Shown here: one piece after another, positions 8,638 to 17,638 of the stretch | Numbering within the stretch: the stretch's first letter is position 1 | How the letters are laid out: every line of letters begins with the position of its first letter | DNA from: Cupriavidus pampae | GTDB taxonomy: Bacteria; Pseudomonadota; Gammaproteobacteria; Burkholderiales; Burkholderiaceae | Length of the DNA stretch: 64,000 nucleotides | Assembly: GCF_914271485.1 (NCBI RefSeq) | Contig: NZ_CAJZAG010000002.1 | Span: 372,001 to 436,000, forward strand | Direction of reading: 5' to 3' | Made by a program: the position numbers and the translations under genes | The notes under the pieces: model-generated | Databases searched by the model: none | What the model saw: the letters and a program-made list of their open reading frames with translations, nothing else | What the model was told of the DNA's origin: nothing

Positions 8638-10146
8638 TCAGCCTTGCTCGGTGCACGCCATGTCCCACAGCGTCGCCGAGCGGGTTCCCGTACGGCAATA
8701 CGCAAGGATGGGCTTCGGCAGCTCGTTTATGAGCAAACTGAAGGTGGCAGCATCTTCGACGGTGATGTCGCCCGATGTTACGGGCAGGTAGTGCGCGGCC
8801 ATGCCAAGCGAATTGGCCACCTCCGCAATGTTCGCGAACTCGGCCTGGTCGGCAGCCTCTCCATCGTGCCGGTTGCAGACGATGGAACGGAACCCGACCG
8901 CATGCGCCGCCAGTACGTCAGCTCCGCTTAACTGGCCCGCCACGCTTACGTCGTTCGAGAGCTGCTTGATCTGCACGTCCTGCCCGCCCGTGCTCACTTC
9001 CATACAGCGCTCGATGGCATTGCGGAAGCATTCGACTGCAAAATCCACGTCTGCCTGCGTGGTAAAGCGTCCAAGGCTCAGACGGATCGTGCGCGCCGCG
9101 GAATCTTCGCTCAGGCCGACGCCAGTCAGCACGTGAGACGGCTTGCCAGCCGCCGAATTGCAGGCAGAGGTCGACGAGACGGCCAGATCATCGGCCAGCA
9201 TCGACGGGAGGAAGCTGGGGAGGTCCACGGTCAGGCTGAGTGTGTGCGGAATGCGGGCCGCCAAACTGACATTCTGCGTGACGACGCCTGACGCGCGCAC
9301 ACCATTCAACAAGCGCTCGCTCAGTTGCGCGATGCGCTCGTTGTCCGCCGCCATTTCAATGCGCGCCAGTTCGCAGGCCGTTCCCATGCCAACAATCTGA
9401 TGCGTGGGAAGCGTGCCCGATCGCAGCCCCTGCTCATGTCCGCCGCCGTGCATCTGGCAGGCAATACGCGACGCCACGTCCCGACTCACATAGAGCGCGC
9501 CGATGCCTTTCGGGCCATAGAACTTGTGAGCCGACATCGACAGCAGGTCTATCCCCATCGCCTTGACGTCGATCGCGGTCTTGCCAGCAGCCTGCGCTGC
9601 GTCCACGTGAAGCAGTGCGCCAGCAGCGTGGACGATCCGCGAGATCTCGGCGATGTTGGTTAGAGTGCCGATTTCGTTGTTCACCATCATCAACGAAACG
9701 AGGCCCGTGTGATGGCTACAGGCTGCTTTGACAGCAGCCGGTGAAATCTCGCCAGACGGATCCGGTGCGAGGTAGGTAACGGAAACACCGAATCGCTCAA
9801 GGTGCGACGCGGTGTCCAGAATTGCCTTGTGCTCGAGCTTGCTGGTAACCAAATGGCGGCGCGTCGGTTCGCGCTCGAAAAAACCCTTGAGCGCAAGGTT
9901 GTTCGACTCTGTCGCACCGGAAGTCCAGACGATCTCGGATGGCTCTGCACCAATGAGAGCGGCTACCTGAGCGCGAGCCTGCTCGACTACGTCCCTGGCC
10001 TTCAGCCCCGCGGCATGGGAGTTCGATGCGGGGTTGCCAAACACGCCGGCCACACCCATGCAGCCGAACATCGCCTCCATAACACGAGGGTCCGCCGGTG
10101 TGGTGGCAGCGTAATCGAAGTACCGCAGTGTGTCCGTGCTCATCAT
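8638..10146 (-). CDS. Cysteine desulfurase fused to a C-terminal DUF442/Blh sulfurtransferase-like domain
   Basis: A 502-residue two-domain protein. Residues 1-385 are a NifS/IscS-type aminotransferase class V enzyme: cofactor pocket at TSGATESNNLALKG, PLP lysine at 208 in SMSAHKFYGPKG, and a persulfide-forming cysteine at about 329 in SSTSACNSAAGKPSHVL. Residues 390-502 match the DUF442 (TIGR01244, beta-lactamase hydrolase-like) sulfurtransferase pattern with a Cys484 loop, AYCRTGTRS. The natural reading is that sulfur taken from cysteine on Cys329 passes to Cys484 and on to an acceptor. Fusion of these two activities is unusual. There is no iscU, iscA or fdx nearby, so housekeeping Fe-S assembly is unlikely. 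The start could also be the second ATG (10143), which has better spacing from AAGGA. Confidence 0.85.
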   Translation of the reverse strand: MMSTDTLRYFDYAATTPADPRVMEAMFGCMGVAGVFGNPASNSHAAGLKARDVVEQARAQVAALIGAEPSEIVWTSGATESNNLALKGFFEREPTRRHLVTSKLEHKAILDTASHLERFGVSVTYLAPDPSGEISPAAVKAACSHHTGLVSLMMVNNEIGTLTNIAEISRIVHAAGALLHVDAAQAAGKTAIDVKAMGIDLLSMSAHKFYGPKGIGALYVSRDVASRIACQMHGGGHEQGLRSGTLPTHQIVGMGTACELARIEMAADNERIAQLSERLLNGVRASGVVTQNVSLAARIPHTLSLTVDLPSFLPSMLADDLAVSSTSACNSAAGKPSHVLTGVGLSEDSAARTIRLSLGRFTTQADVDFAVECFRNAIERCMEVSTGGQDVQIKQLSNDVSVAGQLSGADVLAAHAVGFRSIVCNRHDGEAADQAEFANIAEVANSLGMAAHYLPVTSGDITVEDAATFSLLINELPKPILAYCRTGTRSATLWDMACTEQG

Positions 10147-10287
10147 TCATCCTTCAGAAGGAGAAATACTACGACGAACACACTGGAACTTGCTTCCAGA
10201 ATCCAACGGTGATGGCGGTGCCTGTAGCATGCGATGCTACCGAACATGTACTAAGTAGAATATTCTCGCGCGCGCGGCAGAGAGGCC

Positions 10288-11931
10288 TCAGGCTGAGTAC
10301 AACGTATCGAGGGACTCGTGCAGCTTCAGTGAGAGCGGCGATGCCTCGTACCGACCAGTCACAACCTCGATGTAGGCGCCCGTGCCGCAGGATTCTGCGC
10401 GTGCGATGGCAGCATCCAGTTCCGCGCAAGTCGTGACGCGTGCCGTGAACCACCCCTCGCAACCGAGCGCCTCAGGAAGCTTGGCATAGTTCCATTTTGC
10501 GAGGTCGTTGTAATAGGCTTCACCGTCCCGACAAAGCAGCCGCTCGATCAAATAGCCATCGTTGTTTAACACGAAGATCAACGGTTTGAGGCCGAACCGG
10601 TGGAACTGGCTCACCTCCTGCGCGGTGAGCTGATGCGAACCCTCTCCAGTAATTAGCACAGCTCGGCGATGCGGTGCCGCCATTGCCGCCCCGAACGCGG
10701 CCGGAGTTGCCCAGCCAATGGCGCCCCACAGCGTCTGGTTCTGAAAGGTGGCACCCTGTGGCATGTGTGCAAAGCCCAGCCCCATCGACGACGTGCCCGT
10801 TTCCGCAATGACCATGTCATTCGGCTTCAGCATCTTTTCCCAGCGAGGGTAAAGGTATGCGGCCGTGATGCGGTCGCCTGGCTTGCCGACCGGTTCACCC
10901 AGCCCTTCCACGCGCGGAGCTTCGACATCCTTGCGCGGAATGCGCCGCGCCAACTCCAGCAGCACATCCACCATCAACACATTGGGATAGATGGCGCTGC
11001 CGACGCGCACCGAGTCGGACAGAATGTTGACGCTCTTTGCGCGGTCGATCCGCGCGGTAAACGACCCCGAGTTGAAATCGCTGAGCATGGCACCGATGCC
11101 AATCACGCAATCGCATCCCTCTACGAAAGCCCGTACCGGCTCGTTCATCAACTGACCATCGTACATGCCGATGTAATTTGGGTGCGACTCGTCGAGAACA
11201 CACTTGTCCATAAACATGGTCGTAAATGGAAGGTTCGACGCATTGACTACCGCCAATGCACGGTCGGCCATGCCATTGCGCGCCACTTGGATGCCCGGAA
11301 CGATGCACGCCGTGGAGGCCGCCAGCAGCGAATGCACGATGCGCGTGACCGCGGTGTCGAGCGCAACGGGATCGCTCACCGGCGCCACTACGGCTTTTGT
11401 CGAGCCGACGACAGGCATGTTGGCGTAGTCAGATGGAAAGCCCATATAAACGGGCCTGCGCTCGCGCAATGCTGCCGTGATCAGGCGCTCCGTTTCCTCG
11501 ATGCAGTTTTCAGGCGTCATGACGGCGCGGGCGCAGACCACTGGCGCGGCCATATCGAAAAAGATATCGAACTCGCCGTTGCCCAAGGTGTGATGGACAA
11601 GCCGGCGTGCCTTCTGCACGCCGCTGGTTGGCATTCCAACCAAGTGAAATACCGGAAGGAACTCCGCGTAGGCACCGGCGATGCCATTGATCGCACTCAG
11701 CTCGCCCACGCCATATGTCGTACTGACCGCCGACACACCATGGATGCGTGCGTACCCATCCGCAGAATAGGCAGCATTGAGTTCATTGCAGCTTCCCACC
11801 CACCGCATGTCCGAGTCCGCACACACCGCGTCCTCGATCGGAAATGCGTAGTCTCCAGCCACACCAAATACATCCTTGATGCCTAGGTCCTTGAGGCGGG
11901 AAAGCACGTGCTGAATCACTGTCTTCGTCAT
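10288..11931 (-). CDS. ipdC: Thiamine-diphosphate 2-oxoacid decarboxylase (pyruvate/indolepyruvate decarboxylase type)
   Basis: A 547-residue ThDP enzyme of the PDC/IPDC group. The catalytic Glu is in GSCNELNAAYSADGYARIHG (about residue 50). A TTYGVGELSAINGIAGAYAE segment follows, then ETGTSSMG, and the cofactor motif begins GEGSHQLTA and ends LNNDGY (GDG replaced by GEG). The HH pair typical of pyruvate and indolepyruvate decarboxylases is present in ARRLVHHTLGNG. It converts 2-oxoacids to aldehydes and CO2. Substrate choice between pyruvate, phenylpyruvate and indolepyruvate cannot be read here, so the symbol is tentative. The gene is divergent from a LysR gene, with a palindrome just upstream of its start. 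Confidence 0.85.
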   Translation of the reverse strand: MTKTVIQHVLSRLKDLGIKDVFGVAGDYAFPIEDAVCADSDMRWVGSCNELNAAYSADGYARIHGVSAVSTTYGVGELSAINGIAGAYAEFLPVFHLVGMPTSGVQKARRLVHHTLGNGEFDIFFDMAAPVVCARAVMTPENCIEETERLITAALRERRPVYMGFPSDYANMPVVGSTKAVVAPVSDPVALDTAVTRIVHSLLAASTACIVPGIQVARNGMADRALAVVNASNLPFTTMFMDKCVLDESHPNYIGMYDGQLMNEPVRAFVEGCDCVIGIGAMLSDFNSGSFTARIDRAKSVNILSDSVRVGSAIYPNVLMVDVLLELARRIPRKDVEAPRVEGLGEPVGKPGDRITAAYLYPRWEKMLKPNDMVIAETGTSSMGLGFAHMPQGATFQNQTLWGAIGWATPAAFGAAMAAPHRRAVLITGEGSHQLTAQEVSQFHRFGLKPLIFVLNNDGYLIERLLCRDGEAYYNDLAKWNYAKLPEALGCEGWFTARVTTCAELDAAIARAESCGTGAYIEVVTGRYEASPLSLKLHESLDTLYSA

Positions 11932-11944
11932 GGTCTGCTCCGTT

Positions 11945-11963
11945 GGTTAAGTTAACTTCAACC
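11945..11963. promoter_or_regulatory. Inverted repeat in the decarboxylase/LysR intergenic region
   Basis: GGTTAAGTTAACTTCAACC is an imperfect 19-base palindrome around the perfect core AAGTTAACTT (11949-11958). It lies 14 bases upstream of the decarboxylase ATG and 100 bases upstream of the divergent LysR start, in AT-rich DNA. It is a candidate LysR binding site, but it is so close to the decarboxylase ribosome site that it may instead be an operator within the leader. Confidence 0.4.
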
Positions 11964-12062
11964 CGACGTCGCCGGGCCACGGAGGCAGTATTGGCGAGCG
12001 CTAACCATAATGGAAATGCTTTACTATCATGTAATCCATTACCATTGGTTATCGTGTCGATC

Positions 12063-12998
12063 ATGGATATCCGACAACTGCGGTACTTCGTGGAAGTGGT
12101 CCGCCATAACGGTTTCGGCCGCGCGACCGAAGCGTTGCACGTGACCCAACCAGCGATCAGTCGTGGTATTCGCGAACTCGAGGAAGAACTTGGGAGCGCG
12201 CTGCTGATCCGTGAGCCGCGCAGCGTGCGATTGACCGAACATGGGGCGATCGTGCATCGCCATGCGGAGCAAATCTTGCAGCAGGTAAATAATCTGCGCG
12301 CGGAGTTGCGCGATGCGAGCGACGCCGACGAGCACATCACGGGCACGCTGCAAGTTGGCCTGCCACCCGTAATTGGCTCCACGTTCTTCGCGGATGTCAT
12401 CACGGCGTTCCGCGCGCGCTGCCCTCTGGTCGATTTGCAGATCGTCGAGTTCGGCACGAACCAGATGGAACGCGCACTTCGCGACGGGATTGTCGAGATC
12501 GCCGCGGCCATGCTGCCCCTCGATGAAACCGAGTTCGATATCAAGCGTTTCGCCACGGATCGACTGCTACTGGTCACGGCGCGGGAGCACGCCCTTGCAC
12601 GGAAACGCGAGGTACGCGTAGCGGACCTCGCGGCAGAACCGTTCGTGCTATTCACCGAGGACTTCCGCATCAACGATCTGATTCGCAGCGCGTTCGGCGT
12701 GCATGGCATCGAGCCAAAGACGGCAGGCCGCAGTAGTCATGTAGACCTGCTTGTTGCAATGGTCCGTTCCGGCATGGGCGTGACAATCCTGCCGCAAACG
12801 CTGTGGCACAAGATCGCCACGCCCGAACTAGTCGCCATGCCGCTGATCGAACCGGCGCTGACCTATGAGCTTGCACTGGTCCGCCGTGCTGGCAGCTACA
12901 TCAGCCGCAGTTGCCAGACCTGGTTGACAATTAGCTCAACCGTGCTCGGCACCAATCGCGCTCAGGAAGCGAAGAGGGCATCGAGGCGTAGGCGGTGA
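12063..12998 (+). CDS. LysR-family transcriptional regulator, likely regulator of the decarboxylase
   Basis: A 311-residue LysR protein that starts at MDIRQLRYFVEVV (12063), the canonical family N-terminus; an upstream in-frame ATG at 11943 would add 40 unrelated residues. The HTH is at about 18-40 (GRATEALHVTQPAISRGIRELEEEL). The effector-binding domain begins near 90 (TGTLQVGLPPVIGS). The N-terminal style is that of the BenM/CatM and CynR-like group. Divergent position from the 2-oxoacid decarboxylase gene suggests local regulation. The last 12 residues are very basic (EAKRASRRRR), not typical of the family. Confidence 0.88.
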   Translation: MDIRQLRYFVEVVRHNGFGRATEALHVTQPAISRGIRELEEELGSALLIREPRSVRLTEHGAIVHRHAEQILQQVNNLRAELRDASDADEHITGTLQVGLPPVIGSTFFADVITAFRARCPLVDLQIVEFGTNQMERALRDGIVEIAAAMLPLDETEFDIKRFATDRLLLVTAREHALARKREVRVADLAAEPFVLFTEDFRINDLIRSAFGVHGIEPKTAGRSSHVDLLVAMVRSGMGVTILPQTLWHKIATPELVAMPLIEPALTYELALVRRAGSYISRSCQTWLTISSTVLGTNRAQEAKRASRRRR

Positions 12999-13096
12999 GA
13001 ACGGTGATTCCGGGGCGGAGTCCGGCCATGAAGCACGGAGCACGATGGCGGATTAGCTGATACTTACGAGACTAAATTAGACGGGGAAATAACGGC

Positions 13097-13438
13097 ATGA
13101 AAATGGACGCATTTGCATTCGGCACGACCAACTGGGCGGAAGTCGAAACGACAGAGCACAGAGGGGAAACCGGTGTAGCTTATTGGCGTACGCGATTCTT
13201 CGGTGAAAAGCCGAATCAAATCCGAGTGCGTACGGTGGAATATACCCCTGGCTATCTGGCGGACCATTGGTGTCAAAAAGGGCACGTTCTTTTCTGCCTG
13301 GAAGGCGAGTTGGAAACAACGCTCGAAGATGGACGGAAATTCGTTTTGACAGCCGGCATGAGTTATCAGGTTGGCGATAACGCGGAGCCGCATCAGTCCT
13401 ACACGAAGACGGGTGCCAAGCTCTTCGTTGTCGACTGA
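13097..13438 (+). CDS. DHCW-motif cupin-fold protein
   Basis: A 113-residue single-domain cupin. The motif ADHWCQKGHVLFCLEGEL matches the family named for its DHCW-like signature (here DHWC), and HQSYTKTGAKLFVVD closes the barrel. Conserved His and Glu positions suggest a metal site, but the family has no assigned reaction. It is probably cytoplasmic, with no signal peptide. It stands alone between the LysR gene and the IS30 remnant, on the plus strand. Confidence 0.8.
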   Translation: MKMDAFAFGTTNWAEVETTEHRGETGVAYWRTRFFGEKPNQIRVRTVEYTPGYLADHWCQKGHVLFCLEGELETTLEDGRKFVLTAGMSYQVGDNAEPHQSYTKTGAKLFVVD

Positions 13439-13525
13439 GCGGCCGCTATTGCGCGCGTCAAAGGGCTGCTGAGGGTCGGAGGCCGCCGCCTGAGACGGCA
13501 CCGGCCGGCGGTCATCGGCTCGGAT

Positions 13526-14137
13526 TCAACCGGTCGACGCAACACATTGATGGAATCGTTGTGCCGGTGTTTCGTAGTCTAGTGCCTTCCTCGGGCGCTC
13601 ATTCAATCGTCTCGCCACTGCGTTAAGTTGAGCTTGCGAGTACGTCGAGAGGTCCAGGCCCTTGGGCAGGTACTGGCGAACAAGACCCTTTGTATTCTTT
13701 TGAGCCTCATTGCCACGGGCTCTGCGGATCGCAAAAGTAGATCTGGATATCCGTCGCGATCGTGAAGCGATGATGATTGGCCAACTCCTTTCCTCGATCC
13801 CACGTCAGCGATTTGTACAGTTCACGTGGCAGTTTTCAATGCATCAATGACGGTAGCTGTGTCCTTCCGGGCAATATTTATCAGTATCACGTAGCGTGTC
13901 TGTCGCTCGACCAGCGTCGCGATCTGGCTGTTCGCACTGCCGAACAGAAGGTCCCCTTCCCAATGACCAGGAACAGCGCGATCGTCCGCGGTGGCAGGGC
14001 GCTCGCTGATGGAAACGACATCACGGATTCTTCCGTGATCCTCCGTCTTCATTGTGTGATGGCGCGACCAGCGCATTGCCCGCGAGCGGCGCAAATGCTC
14101 GAGCAACTCTTTCTTCAGCGCTCCGGGGCCTAAGTGG
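13526..14137 (-). pseudogene. IS30-family transposase remnant, disrupted
   Basis: Reading leftward on the minus strand, one finds LKKELLEHLRRSRAMR, the DHGRI and SISERPAT motifs, then VPGHWEGDLLFGSANSQIATL, typical of the IS30 catalytic core. After ALKTA the frame breaks. The other frame continues [17 protein letters not shown], then [16 protein letters not shown], where a TGA replaces the usual Arg before the NEN glutamate motif. Another shift gives the C-terminus QAQLNAVARRLNERPRKA and ends QCVASTG-stop at 13526. Two DDE aspartates survive but the glutamate region is damaged. The N-terminal DNA-binding half is absent and no terminal inverted repeats were found. It is a dead fragment. Confidence 0.85.
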
Positions 14138-14210
14138 GCACTGACCCAGACCGACGTCATTGAGTCGGACGCCTGTTCCCAACAGTGAGCGAGCTTGACG
14201 AGGCCGAGAG

Positions 14211-14405
14211 TCATTCTTTCCCCCAGCTAAATTCATCAAAGAACTCCGATGCTTCTTCCGCGCTATCTGCATCAAATGTTGCCAGAAGCACCGGATCAGA
14301 TCCAATCGAACTTGCTTGCAGAACGAACTGACCTTTGCTGATCACACATTTCTGTCGATCACCATCTTCATCCGCTCCTTCCCATATCTCAAAAGTTTCT
14401 TTCAC
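14211..14405 (-). CDS. Small protein paralogous to the next gene, candidate RHS-linked immunity protein
   Basis: A 64-residue protein starting with GTG at 14405. GGGAGG lies five bases upstream, and the start aligns exactly with the ATG of the upstream paralogue (KETFEIWEG against QKFELWEFF), so I reject a longer frame from 14690. Shared features with the 14660-14872 gene are an F-E-L/I-W-E opening, a central K-G-x-F-V stretch, and an ending of the type A..A-x-E-A...F-x-x-x-S/G-W-G-K. It is acidic, without a signal peptide. Position downstream of an RHS gene, in tandem with a paralogue, is typical of immunity genes of polymorphic toxins, but no known immunity family was recognised. Confidence 0.65.
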   Translation of the reverse strand: MKETFEIWEGADEDGDRQKCVISKGQFVLQASSIGSDPVLLATFDADSAEEASEFFDEFSWGKE

Positions 14406-14659
14406 AAGATCCTCCCGGAACGAATGTAATTCCCTCGAATGCATCTTCGCCGACGCGCTCCGATCCACCGCCATTGCACATTGGTCGGCAAACATCTGCT
14501 GTGTAGGTATCAACCGACCGTGGCTCGGGTCGAGCATTGATGCCATATACGGTTCACGATAGGCACAAAGCTCGAGAGGCAGCAATTGTTCTGAAGCGCC
14601 CCTGTGGTCAACTCTCCTCGGCGAGTAGCCCACAAGATTCACTGCGAGGCATGTACCGC

Positions 14660-14872
14660 CTAATCCTTCGCAGGGTGATGCTTGCCCCAACCCATAAAAT
14701 CGTTCCGCATCTGGGTCGCTTCATCGATGTCCCGCGCCTCGAAAATTTTAAGCAGGCGGGGTTTCTTCCATTCTGGAGGATCCAGATTTACAAATTTCCC
14801 CTCTTCGCACAATTCAACAGAATAGGAATTCCCGCTTTCGTTAAAGAATTCCCAAAGCTCAAACTTCTGCAT
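14660..14872 (-). CDS. Small protein immediately downstream of the RHS gene, candidate immunity protein
   Basis: A 70-residue acidic protein (MQKFELWEFFNESG and so on) whose ATG is 12 bases after the RHS stop, so it is translated from the same transcript. It has a beta-rich opening (FELWEF, YSVELCEEGKFV), a helical DIDEATQMRNDF stretch and a WGKHH tail. The 14211-14405 gene is a diverged duplicate. About 250 bases between the two paralogues hold no convincing gene and may be remains of an earlier toxin-tip/immunity module. The immunity role is inferred from position and duplication only. Confidence 0.7.
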   Translation of the reverse strand: MQKFELWEFFNESGNSYSVELCEEGKFVNLDPPEWKKPRLLKIFEARDIDEATQMRNDFMGWGKHHPAKD

Positions 14873-14884
14873 CGTGTTCTCCCC

Positions 14885-17638
14885 TCAAGGCACAAACGCC
14901 TTGCCGCTCAAGATATCGACGTCAACGCGCTCGTCTCGCTTGCCGCCATCTGCATTCTCGTTTCTGATCTCGTCGTTGTAGAAAGACTTCTTCCTGACTG
15001 CGTCGAGTCCGCCAGCGCGCGCCGTTGATACTACGTACCTCTTCGCGTCTTTGATCGCCTGATTTCTGGTGCGAAGCTGGGTCCTATTCATGCGTGCCTC
15101 GATTCGCTCCAGCGCGCTCAGCCCCCACTCCACTGTGGGCGGGCTTAGTTGGGGACCCCATTTTTCGGCGTCGCCCACACCGGGATCGCGGTATCCGGCG
15201 CCCTGGGCCTGAATCTTTCCTTGATGAATCTGTTCTTTCGCCTTTGACCGGCAGTAGTCGATGACCCGCTGGGTCGCTATGGCCAGCCACTGCCCGGGCG
15301 TCTTCTCTCCACTGAGCCCGGGAACCAGGTCCTGCAGAGGATTTGGTGTGTAGGTACCGGGTGCCGAGCTACCGCCGCCATAGAACGGCGGCGAAGGCGC
15401 CGGTCCCGCTTGTGCGTGAGCCGACGGGAACAACCATTTAAATAGTTTGGCTATCCAGCCAAACCACGATGCAAATGGATTGGCACCGGCATTGTCAGCT
15501 CCGGACTCCGCCCTTGTCATTGCCATGACCGTTGTTCCAGTGGACTCCGGCGTAGTCAATGATTCTCCGTTGTATAAAACGTCGATCAGGCGATGAGCGG
15601 CGTCGTAGACGTACCTCGTGACATCGCCTTGGGGTCCGGTGACCTGAGTCTTCTGCCCGATCGCGTCATAGACGTATGCAGTCACGTTCTCCCCGAACTC
15701 GTACTGCGTCACTCGGCCTCGAGAATCGTAAGCGTACCCTAGCGTGTCGCCGTCAATGTTCACTGCTTCTAGCAAGCGACCGGCTTGATCATACGCCAGC
15801 GCCCGCGCCGTCCGTGATCCGTCTGTCGCCGTCAGCAGGTTGCCCTGCGCGTCGTAGGTGAAGCTCCATTGTTTGGCGATCGCACCATCCTCGACCTCGG
15901 ATAGTGCTGTCATCAGCCCGCTAGCGTCATAGCCATAGCTGTTGCTGGACAGCGGGCCAGATGGGGCTGCGTTGAGCCCTTGGCTGCCATTGGTGTCGGC
16001 CGTGGGAAACCACCCATGGACGGTCATTTGACCTTGCCCATCGTAAGTGAAATAGTCCACCCGACTCGGCGCAGCGACCTTCAGTGGCAGATTCCACGTC
16101 GGATGCCATTCAGTTGTCGTGGCCTTCGCTTCGGCCGTGCCATAGCCTTCGATGCGTTGCGTCTCTCGACCCTGTGTATCGTAGCTGTAGCGAGTGTCGC
16201 TGCCATCGCGATCGACCGTACGGCTGACATTGTTGCCGGTATCGTACTGGATGGTGTTGAACGGGTCGCCGATGGGGCTTGAGCCGGATGCACCAGTGGG
16301 CTGCCGCAGCTTTCCGAACAACTGGTAGTTAAAGCTACGCGTGAACGCATTGCCGTCTGTCACCAGGGTGGCATTGGTGCCGTAGCTGAACGACAGCTTG
16401 TCGACACCGCCAGCGTGCTCCTCGCTCGTGACGAAGCCTGTAGTGGTCGCATAGTTATAGCGCGAGTAGCGTGTGCCAAGCTCGTCGGTGATGCCGGTCA
16501 GCCGGCCCGGGAGAGCGGATTTGAAACCGGAAATATCTTCGCCATAGTGATAGCGACGCAAGGTCTGATCCGGCCATGTCACTGTGGCCGTGCCATCTGC
16601 ATCGTAGTCGTACCGGATCTGCTTGCCGTCCGGCGTGGTCAAGGCAGTGAGGCGGTTCTTCGAGTCGTAGGCGAATCGCAGCATCATGCCGAATTGATTG
16701 CGCACGCTCTCAAGCAGCAGCGCGTTACCACCAGGGGCGTCTGCGGTCGGACCGGTCGTGTAAGTCAGCGATGTCAGCCAGCCATTGCGATCAATGACCC
16801 GGAGCAGGCGGCCGCGCGCATCGTAGGACTCGACTTGGTCGGTAGCAGCCACATAGTACTGCCACGCTTCCGACCCCTGAATCACATTGGTCAGCCGGTC
16901 GCGAGTGCGACCGTCAGCGTCGATCCATTGCTGTCCATTTGGAATCATCCGTACAGTGGAACCATCGTCCCGTAGCGCTGAGATGGTCGGATAGCTATCG
17001 GTACGGAACGCCAGATTCAATGCGCGCTCCCAATTGTGTCGCCATCCCGGAGCCAGCGCCCATCCGACACCATACGTGGCCAATTCGGACCGATAGCTTC
17101 GCCGAAAATTCAGCGAATGGGACCCGGAGGACTGAAAATCGTCCGGTTCGCGTTGGGCTTTTTGCCCCGTCAATGGAGCTACCGGATTGCCAACCGGACA
17201 GGCGTTAGAAGTCGCCTGTGGAAGCTCGGGGCACTGCTCGTCAAGGGGGAGATTGGTATTGCGACGCCAAGACGAAAAATTGTAGAAGCCGTTCCGGGGA
17301 TCAACACAGCCCATCACTGGCGCGGTGAACTTATCCCATTGATTGCTGGTCATGCGACCACCATCGTAATAGGCATAGCATTCGTATTGGATGCCGGAAG
17401 GGGGGCCAATCTTGTACGTGAAGCGCGGATTGGGCTTGCCGCCGGAAGTTACCACTCCGTTTAGGGCCGTGCACGCAGCTTCCGGCGTGGCCGCCCAGAC
17501 CGTTTTTAGATCCGGCCCCAATGATGAAGTCCCCCATCGCGTCTGTGGTGGTGCAGCATAAGCATGCTGCAATAGTACCGGGACGAGATAAAGAAGACAC
17601 GCGCGTATCCAATGCGTTGAGGAGTTGTCCGCCGACAT
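14885..17638 (-). CDS. Exported RHS/YD-repeat protein, candidate polymorphic toxin
   Basis: A 917-residue protein. Residues 1-28 form a signal peptide (hydrophobic CLLYLVPVLLQHAYA). A Cys-containing region follows to about 140. Then comes a DUF6531-like entry (CPVGNPVAPLTGQKAQRE, YGVGWALAPGWRHNW) and YD repeats from about 250 to 690 (RYDYDADGTATV, YAYDSRGRVTQYEF, RYVYDAAHRLIDV). The canonical RHS core cleavage region (the DPxGRF/DPxGL type of motif) is missing. Instead a Gly/Pro-rich linker (PPFYGGGSSAPG) leads to a basic C-terminal domain of about 140 residues ending VDVDILSGKAFVP, which I cannot assign. Two tiny paralogous genes follow. A toxin role for the tail is inference from this architecture. 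Confidence 0.8.
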   Translation of the reverse strand: MSADNSSTHWIRACLLYLVPVLLQHAYAAPPQTRWGTSSLGPDLKTVWAATPEAACTALNGVVTSGGKPNPRFTYKIGPPSGIQYECYAYYDGGRMTSNQWDKFTAPVMGCVDPRNGFYNFSSWRRNTNLPLDEQCPELPQATSNACPVGNPVAPLTGQKAQREPDDFQSSGSHSLNFRRSYRSELATYGVGWALAPGWRHNWERALNLAFRTDSYPTISALRDDGSTVRMIPNGQQWIDADGRTRDRLTNVIQGSEAWQYYVAATDQVESYDARGRLLRVIDRNGWLTSLTYTTGPTADAPGGNALLLESVRNQFGMMLRFAYDSKNRLTALTTPDGKQIRYDYDADGTATVTWPDQTLRRYHYGEDISGFKSALPGRLTGITDELGTRYSRYNYATTTGFVTSEEHAGGVDKLSFSYGTNATLVTDGNAFTRSFNYQLFGKLRQPTGASGSSPIGDPFNTIQYDTGNNVSRTVDRDGSDTRYSYDTQGRETQRIEGYGTAEAKATTTEWHPTWNLPLKVAAPSRVDYFTYDGQGQMTVHGWFPTADTNGSQGLNAAPSGPLSSNSYGYDASGLMTALSEVEDGAIAKQWSFTYDAQGNLLTATDGSRTARALAYDQAGRLLEAVNIDGDTLGYAYDSRGRVTQYEFGENVTAYVYDAIGQKTQVTGPQGDVTRYVYDAAHRLIDVLYNGESLTTPESTGTTVMAMTRAESGADNAGANPFASWFGWIAKLFKWLFPSAHAQAGPAPSPPFYGGGSSAPGTYTPNPLQDLVPGLSGEKTPGQWLAIATQRVIDYCRSKAKEQIHQGKIQAQGAGYRDPGVGDAEKWGPQLSPPTVEWGLSALERIEARMNRTQLRTRNQAIKDAKRYVVSTARAGGLDAVRKKSFYNDEIRNENADGGKRDERVDVDILSGKAFVP

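Noticed and set aside
14406..14690. N-terminal extension of the small paralogous gene to an ATG at 14690
   Set aside because: The extension lacks homology to the paralogue, while a GTG at 14405 has a good ribosome site and aligns with the paralogue's start.
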